A DNA stretch of 13,826 nucleotides from a bacterium (lineage in GTDB: Bacteria; Latescibacterota; Latescibacteria; Latescibacterales; Latescibacteraceae): NCBI GenBank assembly GCA_021372535.1, contig JAJFUH010000108.1, positions 1 to 13,826 on the forward strand, read 5' to 3'. Of this stretch, positions 6,246 to 13,826 are shown piece after piece. The position numbers were made by a program, and so were the translations under genes. Numbering within the stretch: position 1 is the first letter of the stretch; each line of letters starts with the position of its first letter. The notes under the pieces are model-generated. The model was not told the origin of the DNA. It made no database searches and saw only the letters and a list, made by a program, of their open reading frames with translations.

Positions 6246-7787
6246 ATGAACAACGTCAGAATGTTTTTGATTTTATGTGCCGGCATGTTTGTTGTGTTTG
6301 GTTCCGCAAGCTTTTCCGCAGCAGCCGAAGAGGCACAGATTTATATCGGATGGTCCTGTAAAGACATAACGCCCGATAAACCCGTATCGCTCTACGGCCA
6401 GTACTACAAACGTATCTCACAATACGTACAGAGTCCTCTGAAAGTGACTGCTCTTGCCCTCGAAACCAGGGCTGAAAACGGGGGGAAAGAACAAGCTGTC
6501 ATGGTGTCATGTGATGTTATTGATATACACAAAGAAATTCAGGATATGGTGCGGGAAAAAGTACGCTCGAAAATACCCGATTTCGATATCAACAAGCTTT
6601 TTCTGAATGCTACCCATACTCACAGCGCGCCTCCCACTGTCCTGAACACCGATAATGATGTTGAGGAAGGAAAAGGAATGACCGCTGCGGAATTTCAGGT
6701 TCTTTTCCTGGAACGTGCCGCCGAAGCTGTCATTGAGGCATGGAACGGGCGCAAGCAAGGTGGAATCAGTTGGGGGCTTGGTCAGGCAGTCGTCGGACAT
6801 TGCCGAAGAGTTCAATTTTCGAACGGAAAAACAGAGATGTACGGGTCTACGGCCAGGGAGGATTTCATCGGTCTGGAAGGCCCCAGTGATTCCGGTGTGG
6901 AAATGCTGTTTTGCTGGGATATGGAGAAAAAACTCACCGGTATTGTTCTCAATGTATCGTGCCCGTCACAGGTAACGGAGGCAAAGTATTACGTTTCATC
7001 CGATTACTGGAGCGAAGTAAGAAAAAAACTCAAAGAAAAGTATTCCGGGGATTTGTTTGTTTTAACCCAGTGCGGTTATGCCGGCGATCAGTCTCCGCGT
7101 GATCTGGTGCGTAATTATCGCGGAGAACCCAATATGTGGGATGTTCCGGGAATTGTTGAAATTGGAAATAGAATTTCTCATGCGGTAGATACTGTTTATC
7201 CTTCCGCTAAAAACACTATCAAAACAAAAGTGGCTTTCGGGCACACGGTAAAAGAAATCAAACTGCCCACGAGGAGATACAGCGCGGAGGAATACAAAAA
7301 ATCGCTCGCGGTTGTTGAAGAAATCATGTCCCGCGAACCAAAAGACCCGAATTCTCCCGACACGGCATGGAACCGCTTTCTCAAAATAATAAAGGACAAT
7401 GAAGTAACACAAAAGTTCGGGCCATGGGATAACAAGGAGACCGACTTCGGTATACTGAAAATAAACCAGGTGTTAGTCGAGAAATATAAAATCCAGGATA
7501 ACAATCCCTACTTTTCAATGGAACTCCATGTCATCAGGCTTGGAGATGTGGTATTTGCCACAAGTCCATTTGAAACATATGTGGATTACGGTTTCAGAAT
7601 TACCGGCCGGAGCAAGGCTGCACAGACATTTCTGATTCAGTTATGCGGCGATTCCGAGGGATATCTGCCAACAGCACGCGCTATTCCTGGAGGGGGCTAT
7701 AGCGCTATGGTCAGTAATGTAGGGCCAGAAGGGGGTCAGGTGATGGTTGAAGAAACAATTAAAGCAATCAATGCATTATGGGAGTAA
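6246..7787 (+). CDS. Exported neutral/alkaline ceramidase-like protein, copy 1
   Basis: A 513-residue protein with a signal peptide (hydrophobic residues 6-24, likely cut near SAAAEE). It matches the N-terminal catalytic domain of the neutral/alkaline non-lysosomal ceramidase family, a zinc amidohydrolase. Seen: IGWSCKDITP (34-43), NATHTHSAPP (121-130) with zinc-ligand candidates His124/His126, AGDQSPRD (279-286) with Ser283 at the family nucleophile position, HVIRLGDVVFATSPFE (428-443) ending in ligand candidate Glu443, and GYLPTARA (472-479) with Tyr473. At the second zinc-His position (around VSCPSQVTE, 237-245) there is Cys239 instead of His. The C-terminal immunoglobulin-like domain of true ceramidases is absent. 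It lies 33 bases after the dehydrogenase with GGAGA 6 bases upstream, so is probably in the deoR operon. Whether it cleaves ceramide or another amide is unknown. Confidence 0.85.
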   Translation: MNNVRMFLILCAGMFVVFGSASFSAAAEEAQIYIGWSCKDITPDKPVSLYGQYYKRISQYVQSPLKVTALALETRAENGGKEQAVMVSCDVIDIHKEIQDMVREKVRSKIPDFDINKLFLNATHTHSAPPTVLNTDNDVEEGKGMTAAEFQVLFLERAAEAVIEAWNGRKQGGISWGLGQAVVGHCRRVQFSNGKTEMYGSTAREDFIGLEGPSDSGVEMLFCWDMEKKLTGIVLNVSCPSQVTEAKYYVSSDYWSEVRKKLKEKYSGDLFVLTQCGYAGDQSPRDLVRNYRGEPNMWDVPGIVEIGNRISHAVDTVYPSAKNTIKTKVAFGHTVKEIKLPTRRYSAEEYKKSLAVVEEIMSREPKDPNSPDTAWNRFLKIIKDNEVTQKFGPWDNKETDFGILKINQVLVEKYKIQDNNPYFSMELHVIRLGDVVFATSPFETYVDYGFRITGRSKAAQTFLIQLCGDSEGYLPTARAIPGGGYSAMVSNVGPEGGQVMVEETIKAINALWE

Positions 7788-7952
7788 TCCGTTTGAATTA
7801 AACATGGTGTTTGCATTGTGTTTATTGACATCTGAATCTGTGCCAGACCAATGCGCAGCAATAAACAACGAATTCGTATATGCTGCTCTTGGGGGTTGAT
7901 ACCGAGATATTTCGATTCAGGGATGGATTGGGATTATTTCTCAAGCCGTCCC

Positions 7953-7981
7953 TTGACTACCAAAATTCAGACATGTAAAGT
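7953..7981 (+). promoter_or_regulatory. Sigma-70-type promoter candidate for ceramidase-like copy 2
   Basis: TTGACT (7953-7958, five of six consensus bases) and TAAAGT (7976-7981, four of six) are separated by 17 bases. Start of transcription would be near 7988, about 30 bases before the ATG at 8018. The 230-base gap after copy 1 has no clear terminator hairpin with a T-run, so read-through from the upstream operon is also possible. Confidence 0.4.
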
Positions 7982-8017
7982 TTTTCACCACGCCTCTAAT
8001 TCGGAGAAGATTCCCGC

Positions 8018-9571
8018 ATGAGAAAGACAAAAACAGCAACCTCGCAAACTGAGCTGTCGCAACTCAGATCAACACGACGTATCGTGCGGTGTTTCATGAG
8101 AATCGCAGTCAGTCTCTTACTCATCGCGCTGCCATGTGTTGCGAACGTACATGCAGCCGAATTGCACATTGGAACTGCTACAGCCGACATAACTCCGTCG
8201 CTGCCTGTGGCGCTGGACGGGCAGTTCAACATGCGCATCGCTCAAAAAGCGGCGACTCCCCTTACTGCCAACATCGTGGCGTTGGAATCACGCGAGGGCG
8301 ACCGATCGCTTGATATGGCGATAATGGTTTCCTGCGATCTGGTCTGCATCCGCCCGAACGAACTGCTGGTAACACTCCGAAGCGAAGTACACAAAAAAAT
8401 ACCGAGGATAGATGAGAAGAAAATCTTCCTGAATGCAATCCACACTCACACAGCGCCGGTTTTAGATAACGGCTCGGAGCCTGCATTTAAATATCCGATT
8501 CCCAAACAAGGGGTTTTACAACCTAAAGAATATAATGCTTTCTTTATACAATGCGTAACCGAAGCGATTGTGAAAGCATGGAACAACCGTCGTCCCGGCA
8601 GTGTTTCATGGGGGCTCAGCCATGCCGTGATTGGTCACAACAGACGCGCTGTTTACGCTGACGGTTCGGCCCAGATGTATGGTAAAACCAATGTGCCGGA
8701 GTTTCGTAATCTGGAAGGCTACGAAGATCACGATGTCAACGTGCTCTTCTTCTGGAACCAGGACAGTAAGCTGATTGCGGTAAACATTGAAGTGCCCTGC
8801 ACTGCACAGGAAGTTGAGAATGATACATCAGTGAATGCGGATTACTGGCATCCTGTGCGTATTGCATTGCGGAAGCGTTTTAATCCCGACCTGTGCGTAC
8901 TGGGTTGGATCGGTGCCGCGGGTGATCAGTCGCCGCACTTGATGTACAATGCGGCTGCTGAAAAACGAATGATAAAACTCCGCAATCTAAATAATCTGGA
9001 AGAAATCGCCAGGCGTATAGACCTGGCTGTTGGAGAAGCTTACGAGACGGTCAAGGAAGATCGTTATACCGATGTGCAATTAATCCACAAGGTAGAAACC
9101 CTGACCTTACCGATGCGGCTGGTTACGGAAAAGGAATATGTGTCCTTAAAGGAAGAAAATGATAAAGCAGCGGCACAGATCGCTGCTGACCCGGCAGCGG
9201 TTGACCGGGTCGCAGCCCGAATGAGCTGGAACAAAGGTATAATCGACCGTTTCGAGAAACAAAAAACTGATCCGAACCCGACGATGGAGACGGAGATACA
9301 TGTAATCCGCATTGGAGATGTGGTAATTTGTACGAATCAATTCGAGCTGTTCACCGATTATGGGATTCGTATTCAGGCGCGGAGCAAAGCATTGCAGACA
9401 TTTATTATCCAGCTTGCGGGGTCCGGTACATACCTGCCAACGGAAAGAGCCGTAAAAGGCGGAGGTTACAGCGCAATCATTCAAAGTAATCTGGTGGGTC
9501 CCGAGGGTGGTCAGATATTAGTCGATCGCACGGTAGAATTGATTGACAGCCTGTGGCCCGGGACGAAATGA
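8018..9571 (+). CDS. Exported neutral/alkaline ceramidase-like protein, copy 2
   Basis: A 517-residue tandem paralogue of the preceding ceramidase-like protein, alignable over almost the whole length. Conserved: GTATADITPSLPV (52-64), NAIHTHTAP (139-147) with His142/His144, GHNRRAVYADG (206-216), AGDQSPHL (301-308) with Ser305, HVIRIGDVVICTNQFE (428-443) with Glu443, YLPTERA (472-478), GGGYSA (481-486) and VGPEGGQ (493-499). As in copy 1, Cys261 (VPCTAQEVE) stands where a zinc-binding His is expected. The start at 8018 has GGAGAAG 8 bases upstream but gives an unusual arginine-rich 26-residue N-extension before a normal signal peptide. The internal Met27 would give a conventional signal peptide yet has no ribosome binding site. 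Probably exported or envelope-associated; substrate unknown. Confidence 0.85.
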   Translation: MRKTKTATSQTELSQLRSTRRIVRCFMRIAVSLLLIALPCVANVHAAELHIGTATADITPSLPVALDGQFNMRIAQKAATPLTANIVALESREGDRSLDMAIMVSCDLVCIRPNELLVTLRSEVHKKIPRIDEKKIFLNAIHTHTAPVLDNGSEPAFKYPIPKQGVLQPKEYNAFFIQCVTEAIVKAWNNRRPGSVSWGLSHAVIGHNRRAVYADGSAQMYGKTNVPEFRNLEGYEDHDVNVLFFWNQDSKLIAVNIEVPCTAQEVENDTSVNADYWHPVRIALRKRFNPDLCVLGWIGAAGDQSPHLMYNAAAEKRMIKLRNLNNLEEIARRIDLAVGEAYETVKEDRYTDVQLIHKVETLTLPMRLVTEKEYVSLKEENDKAAAQIAADPAAVDRVAARMSWNKGIIDRFEKQKTDPNPTMETEIHVIRIGDVVICTNQFELFTDYGIRIQARSKALQTFIIQLAGSGTYLPTERAVKGGGYSAIIQSNLVGPEGGQILVDRTVELIDSLWPGTK

Positions 9572-9612
9572 TCATTTCCACTGAATCCATTAAAGCGTTG
9601 TGATAAATACAA

Positions 9613-9659
9613 GCTGTCAAGGGGCGGCACGAAGTGCCGATTTACATACCCTTGACAGC
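9613..9659. repeat. Nested inverted repeat (hairpin inside hairpin)
   Basis: Outer arms GCTGTCAAGGG (9613-9623) and CCCTTGACAGC (9649-9659) are perfect 11-bp inverted repeats. Between them sits an inner perfect hairpin, CGGCAC (9625-9630), loop GAA, GTGCCG (9634-9639), leaving a one-base gap on the left and a nine-base bulge (9640-9648) on the right. There is no T-run after it on either strand, so it is a poor intrinsic terminator. It lies between copy 2 of the ceramidase-like pair and the arabinofuranosidase, 77 bases before the latter's start. It could be an RNA structure that protects or separates transcripts, an operator, or a short dispersed palindromic element. Confidence 0.75.
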
Positions 9660-9697
9660 AACAAAACAACACATTTCGTCATAGGACTCGTGAAAAA

Positions 9698-9703
9698 TAT
9701 ACT
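9698..9703 (+). promoter_or_regulatory. Possible -10 element for the arabinofuranosidase gene
   Basis: TATACT matches the -10 consensus at five of six bases and lies 33 bases before the ATG at 9737. No good -35 is found 16-18 bases upstream (TTCGTC at 9675-9680 is poor). A perfect TTGACA (9652-9657) is too far away. If used, this promoter would need an activator or other help, possibly linked to the inverted repeat just upstream. Confidence 0.25.
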
Positions 9704-9736
9704 TTTACACAGCCCTCTTAAAGAGGATAATCAGCC

Positions 9737-11725
9737 ATGGAAAAAAATACTGATGTGATCGGATTCCAGAATGCTTTTCGGTCAGTTATTGTGGTGATAA
9801 CCATAATGTGTGCTGGAATATCCATGGTCCTGGCACAAACTGCCAATCCAGGCTGTACCGTTGACGTTTCGAAGCCGGGTGCCGTTGTCGCTCCTATTTG
9901 CAGAGGCCAGCAGATTGAGGAATTCAACCACCAGATTCAGGGCGGATTATATGCCCAGCTGATTAATAATCCTTCATTTGAAGAGTTGAATGATCCTGTA
10001 TCTTATTGGACATTGGTAAAACACGGATCCTCGAACGGTATTTTATATGGTCAAACTTCCGGCGAAACAGGCATGCTGAACACCCGTCAGGATCATTGCA
10101 TGAAACTTGAGGTCGTTTCTGTGTCTTCAGGAAGCGTCGGTATGGCAAATGGAGGTTACTGGGGAATAAAACTAGAGAACAATACTATATATAAAGTTTC
10201 ATTCTGGGCAAGGAAAGGTTCGAATTTTGCCGGTTCTATAAAAGCGAAACTGGAAAGCAATGACGGCACCGTTTACGCGGAATCGGCCGATTTTACACCA
10301 GGTACTGACTGGCAGCATTTTACCTGCGATCTTATTACACGCGGTATTACACGAGTTACCGGAACCAACCGTTTTGTGCTCTATGCATCGACAACAGGCG
10401 ATGTTTATTTTGATGTCATTACCGTAATGCCGCCGACATGGAAGAATCGCCCGAACGGTCTGCGGCCCGATCTGGCTGAAAAGTTAGATGCGTTAAAAAT
10501 TAAATACATACAGTTTCCCGGTGGCTGTACCGCCGAATCTGCAAGTATGGATAAATGTTGGAACTGGAAAAATTCAATCGGTCCTCTTGAACAAAGACCG
10601 GGAGACACAAGAAACAGATGGGATTATAAAAACGACCTGTATTTCGGTTTGGATGAGTACTTCCAATTATGTGAAGATATGGGAGCCGAACCGGTTTATG
10701 TAACCTCAGCCGGAATCGATGAAACTCCCGCTTCCAAAAGGTGGTTCGCTCTTTGTCCGCTCGATAAAATGCAACCAATCATAGACGATATATTGGATTT
10801 ACTGGAGTACTGCAACGGATCGGCTTCGACGACATGGGGAGCCAGACGCGCTGCGAACGGTCATCCGGCGCCATACAATCTCAAATACATTGAAATTGGC
10901 AATGAAAACGGGTGGGAAACAGAAAATGAGTATTCTCCACGATACTCCATGATCCATGATGCTATATTGGCTCATTATCCTGATATGAAAATTATGTATA
11001 ATGGTTATCGTCAAAAAAATATACCTTCGCATACTCTGGGGAATTCTGTCGATTTTACCGATGAACATTTCTATTTGAAAGATCTGTCGATCTTATATAA
11101 GAAATATGATAGCATCGATCCGGCCTGCAAAAAAATATGTGTCGCCGAATATGCTTCCTCCGTCAAAGGGAATGGCGGGAATGTCATTGGTAATTTCGGA
11201 GATGCGCTTGGGGACGCCGTTTTCATGCTGGGATGCGAAAAAAATTCCGAAAGAATATGGTGGACAGGATATGGCAATTATGCCGGCCTCTTAGGCCATA
11301 GTAATTTTGGACCCTGTATTGTCTGGAATGATGCCGTCTCTAGCTTTGCCTCACCTTCGTACTACATGCAAAAAATGTTGTTCACGGATAATCAGGGAAG
11401 CCGTATTGTACCTTTTACTCAAAATACCGCCAATTGCTCCTGGTCTGCATCTATCGATACCGAACATGGTAAGAATGATATACTATTGAAAGTAGTAAAC
11501 AATAAAAACACCTCCGAAACGGTAAACATAACTCTCAAAGGCGCCGATACTATTAATCCCGCTGGTCATGCCACTGTTTTGACCGGCGCTCCCGACGACG
11601 AAAATTCGATTGCGAATCCCACGAAAGTAGTTCCGAAAACGAGCACGTTTGCTGCCGGCAGCAGCTTCAATTATTCTTTCCCGGCCTATTCGGTTACCGT
11701 GCTTAGAGTATCGTGCAAACGCTGA
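9737..11725 (+). CDS. Exported GH51-type alpha-L-arabinofuranosidase with CBM
   Basis: A 662-residue secreted glycoside hydrolase that should remove terminal alpha-L-arabinofuranosyl units from arabinan, arabinoxylan or similar polymers. A signal peptide covers about residues 1-34 (hydrophobic 17-33). Next is the family start, VDVSKPGAVVAPICRGQQIE, then a CBM4/9-like jelly-roll module (about 78-230) with YKVSFWARKGSNFAGSIK typical of these modules. The (beta/alpha)8 catalytic domain follows: FPGGCTAES (260-268), then YIEIGNENGW (384-393) with acid/base Glu390, DEHFY (442-446), and CVAEYASS (468-475) with nucleophile Glu471. A C-terminal beta-sandwich ends the protein near residue 660. Start: ATG with AGAGGA about 9 bases upstream. 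Many bacterial GH51 enzymes are intracellular and shorter, so export plus a binding module points to attack on an extracellular polymer. Downstream symporter and isomerase-like genes fit use of the released sugar. Confidence 0.9.
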   Translation: MEKNTDVIGFQNAFRSVIVVITIMCAGISMVLAQTANPGCTVDVSKPGAVVAPICRGQQIEEFNHQIQGGLYAQLINNPSFEELNDPVSYWTLVKHGSSNGILYGQTSGETGMLNTRQDHCMKLEVVSVSSGSVGMANGGYWGIKLENNTIYKVSFWARKGSNFAGSIKAKLESNDGTVYAESADFTPGTDWQHFTCDLITRGITRVTGTNRFVLYASTTGDVYFDVITVMPPTWKNRPNGLRPDLAEKLDALKIKYIQFPGGCTAESASMDKCWNWKNSIGPLEQRPGDTRNRWDYKNDLYFGLDEYFQLCEDMGAEPVYVTSAGIDETPASKRWFALCPLDKMQPIIDDILDLLEYCNGSASTTWGARRAANGHPAPYNLKYIEIGNENGWETENEYSPRYSMIHDAILAHYPDMKIMYNGYRQKNIPSHTLGNSVDFTDEHFYLKDLSILYKKYDSIDPACKKICVAEYASSVKGNGGNVIGNFGDALGDAVFMLGCEKNSERIWWTGYGNYAGLLGHSNFGPCIVWNDAVSSFASPSYYMQKMLFTDNQGSRIVPFTQNTANCSWSASIDTEHGKNDILLKVVNNKNTSETVNITLKGADTINPAGHATVLTGAPDDENSIANPTKVVPKTSTFAAGSSFNYSFPAYSVTVLRVSCKR

Positions 11726-11875
11726 TTTACAGGAGTGGGATGGGCTTCCGTTATAACAGTATGTGTCGGGCAAACAAATCTTTCGGGCACGCAGTCTCAT
11801 GATATTTTTTCAAAAGAATTCGCCGGTTTTACATGTGAAAGTTGAATCTGCATACGATTATTCGGGGGGAGTTTC

Positions 11876-13459
11876 ATGGAGAATGTTGGATTATTGGATT
11901 CGATAATAATTATCTCCTACTTTGTCTTTGTAATATTCATCGGTTTTTTTTCGGGCAGGGGAAAAAAGGAATCCGCCCGCGACTACTTTATCACATCGGG
12001 GCAGCTCCCGTTCTATCTCATCGGATTCAGCATGCTCGCCTCCTCTGTCAGCACCGAGCAATTTATCGGATCATGCGGATTTACCTACAAGTGGGGAGTT
12101 CCGGTTTTCAACTGGGAATTGGCAAATTTCGTCTCCATGCTTATAATGCTCTGGATTTTCATACCCGTCTATCTGAATAAGCGCATCATAACTATTCCGC
12201 AGTATCTCGAAATGCGTTTCGGCAGCGGTCCCCGAAATATCTATGCCATATTAAGCATCATAGCACTTGTATTTATCATGCTCGCAGGTGTCGTCTATAC
12301 CGGCGGTTTCCTGCTGGAACAGATTTTCGGGTTGAATAAATTCGTTGGTATCTGGCTGATGGTGATAGTAGCCGGAAGCTATACGATTTTCGGCGGTCTG
12401 ATTTCTGTGGCATGGACACAGCTTTTCCAGGGAGGGCTCCTTCTTATCGGGGGTGTTTTTATTTCGGTAATTGGACTGATGCATGTTGATGGAGGATTCA
12501 GCGCAATTGTCGGTACAGGCGTACGCTCTCACCTGATCCAACCGTTCAGCCATCCGGAAATTCCCTGGACCGCTGTACTCGTCCTGACAATCCCTGTCAA
12601 TATCTGGTACTGGTGCACGAGTCAGCCGATGATTCAGAGCTGTCTCGGCGCCAAGTCACGCTGGCATGGAATGATGGGGATTATTCTGACGGGGTTCCTC
12701 ATTATCATATCCTCTATGGCAATCGAGTTTCCCGGTCTCATCGCATATGCTTTAAATCCGAACCTCGAAAAACCCGATATGGCGTATCCATTCGTGGTCA
12801 AAACGCTGTTATCGACCGGCCTGCGCGGCCTGGTTCTCGCCGGGTTGTGCGCTGCGGCAATGAGTACGATAGAAGCGCTCACCCATTCGGCGTCAACATT
12901 GTTCACACTTGAATTATATAACAAGATTAAAACCGACGTATCCGATGAGAAACTTATCTCGGTAGGCCGTACATGCAGCGCGATTGTCCTCATCCTCGGC
13001 GCCTTATGGGCTCCGATGGTCGGAAAATTCCCTACAATTTTCGAGTTCTTTCAAAAATGCTGGTTTTTCTTTGCCGGACCGGTTGCATCCGTTTTCATTC
13101 TGGCCGTGCTCTGGAAGAGAATGACGGCAAAGGCTGCATTCTGGACTCTTGCAATGTGCTTTCCTTTATTCATATTACCGTATGCAATACGAATCGGAGA
13201 AATGAAGTTCGGCTGGCAAATGAACGAGTTCAATCTTGCGGGTATCGTTTTCATCATTTCACTCGTATTTGCGATAATTGTCAGCCTGTTCACCGGGAAG
13301 TCCGACAGAAATCATGTGGAAGGATTGGTATGGGTTCCTTCCATGATGCGGCTTCCGGAAGAGGAAGTGGCCAACGGATATCCATGGTATAGAAATCTCT
13401 GGCTGTGGTGTGGAATATGGGTTGCGGTCATGACGGCAATATATATAAAATTCTGGTAG
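11876..13459 (+). CDS. SSS-family sodium:solute (sugar-type) symporter
   Basis: A 527-residue inner-membrane protein with about 13-14 hydrophobic helices, of the SLC5/SGLT family, coupling solute uptake to the sodium gradient. The first helix spans about 8-25. FSMLASSVSTEQFIG (51-65) is the unwound TM1 region lining the binding site. SYTIFGGLISVAWTQLFQG (168-186) and NIWYWCTSQPMIQSCLGAKS (242-261) are family signatures. AAAMSTIEALTHSASTLFT (326-344) corresponds to the helix carrying the Na2 site, with Ser330/Thr331 at about the expected place. ELYNK after it matches the family. Start ATG has GGGGGGAG (11864-11871) just upstream. It follows the arabinofuranosidase by 150 bases and precedes an isomerase-family gene, so a monosaccharide such as a pentose is the likely cargo; the substrate is inference. 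Confidence 0.93.
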   Translation: MENVGLLDSIIIISYFVFVIFIGFFSGRGKKESARDYFITSGQLPFYLIGFSMLASSVSTEQFIGSCGFTYKWGVPVFNWELANFVSMLIMLWIFIPVYLNKRIITIPQYLEMRFGSGPRNIYAILSIIALVFIMLAGVVYTGGFLLEQIFGLNKFVGIWLMVIVAGSYTIFGGLISVAWTQLFQGGLLLIGGVFISVIGLMHVDGGFSAIVGTGVRSHLIQPFSHPEIPWTAVLVLTIPVNIWYWCTSQPMIQSCLGAKSRWHGMMGIILTGFLIIISSMAIEFPGLIAYALNPNLEKPDMAYPFVVKTLLSTGLRGLVLAGLCAAAMSTIEALTHSASTLFTLELYNKIKTDVSDEKLISVGRTCSAIVLILGALWAPMVGKFPTIFEFFQKCWFFFAGPVASVFILAVLWKRMTAKAAFWTLAMCFPLFILPYAIRIGEMKFGWQMNEFNLAGIVFIISLVFAIIVSLFTGKSDRNHVEGLVWVPSMMRLPEEEVANGYPWYRNLWLWCGIWVAVMTAIYIKFW

Positions 13460-13580
13460 ACCTTTGATGTCTCTATACCAGATTAAGTGAAATGTGTCAA
13501 CGTGCAGAAATTTCCTGCTGTGACATGGTACCTGTTTAACTTTGAATAAAAAATCTCAGACAATAAAAACCGAGGAGATC

Positions 13581-13826
13581 ATGAGAAAAATCAAAGCCGG
13601 GTTTGTCGGATTTGGGGAAATAAACACTCCAAGAGATATAATCGTAAGAAAATGCAATCAAGCGCGTGAGCTCATCGAAGCAGAGGGCATCGAGCTTGTC
13701 TGGACCGATCCGGTGAGCGATGATCCTGACGGTAATGATGTACAGAGAGCAAAAAAAGAGCTGGCCGCCCGGGATTTCGATGTGCTGATTATCTGTATTG
13801 CCGGGTGGATTCCCTCACATGCGGTT
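13581..13826 (+). CDS. L-fucose/L-arabinose isomerase-family protein, N-terminal part
   Basis: The first 82 codons of a gene that continues beyond the right edge. The start RKIKAGFVGFGEINTPRD, the segment WTDPVSDDPDGNDVQRAKKE, and CIAGWIPSHAV at the edge match the N-terminal Rossmann-like domain of the FucI/AraA-like isomerase family, in which this surface helps bind the open-chain sugar. These enzymes convert an aldose to the matching ketose in the cytoplasm. Many members of this subgroup have untested specificity. GAGGAG (13572-13577) lies 3 bases before the ATG, an unusually short spacing, but the coding match begins right at this Met. It is 121 bases after the symporter, in line with co-regulation. 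The metal-binding residues are outside the window. Confidence 0.88.
   Translation, partial: MRKIKAGFVGFGEINTPRDIIVRKCNQARELIEAEGIELVWTDPVSDDPDGNDVQRAKKELAARDFDVLIICIAGWIPSHAV

Noticed and set aside
9652-9680. Promoter based on the perfect TTGACA at 9652-9657
   Set aside because: At 16-18 bases downstream there is no acceptable -10 element (TTCGTC and shifted versions).
13460-13580. Terminator between the symporter and the isomerase-family gene
   Set aside because: No stable GC-rich stem followed by a T-run could be found; the genes may be co-transcribed.

Overview
This is a bacterial window of mixed base composition. The left end is GC-rich and the rest is moderate to AT-rich. Several exported proteins, a sodium:solute symporter and many carbohydrate-metabolism families suggest an environmental, polysaccharide-using Gram-negative-type bacterium. 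The mix (Gfo/Idh/MocA oxidoreductase, exported ceramidase-like proteins, fucose/arabinose isomerase family, SSS symporter) recalls Planctomycetota, Hydrogenedentota or Latescibacterota-like lineages. That placement rests on gene content only; there is no marker gene in the window.

Left region (1-2830). On the minus strand a DUF3788-family gene (711-304) is followed 4 bases after its stop by a 99-bp imperfect palindrome (299-201) with the architecture of an integron attC site: 7-bp R boxes ending in GTTAGGC, long pairing arms, and extrahelical bases on one arm only. A second GTTRRRY core (GTTAGGT) lies 5 bases before the DUF3788 start codon. Together they delimit a gene cassette of about 516 bp. 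Just beyond the attC site a GC-rich SAM-dependent methyltransferase begins and runs off the left edge; it may be the next cassette. No integrase gene is in the window. Farther right are an exported alpha/beta hydrolase (1972-1133, minus) and a long gene-poor stretch holding, at most, a decayed reading frame.

Middle region (2830-6245). A promoter candidate precedes a tightly packed plus-strand set: a DeoR-type repressor, a class III PLP aminotransferase starting at TTG and overlapping the repressor stop, and a Gfo/Idh/MocA oxidoreductase overlapping the aminotransferase stop (ATGA). These look translationally coupled.

Right region (6246-13826). Two tandem, homologous exported proteins resemble the catalytic domain of neutral/alkaline ceramidase. 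They keep the His-x-His and GDQSP motifs, but lack the C-terminal domain and probably carry Cys where a zinc-binding His is usual. The first is probably in the repressor operon; the second has its own promoter candidate. After a striking nested inverted repeat come an exported GH51-type alpha-L-arabinofuranosidase with a carbohydrate-binding module, an SSS-family symporter, and the start of an L-fucose/L-arabinose isomerase-family protein. A reasonable inference is a catabolic locus: the secreted arabinofuranosidase releases a pentose, the symporter imports it, the isomerase-like enzyme processes it, and the aminotransferase/oxidoreductase pair acts on a related (perhaps amino- or cyclitol-type) substrate. 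The substrate of the ceramidase-like pair cannot be read from the sequence.
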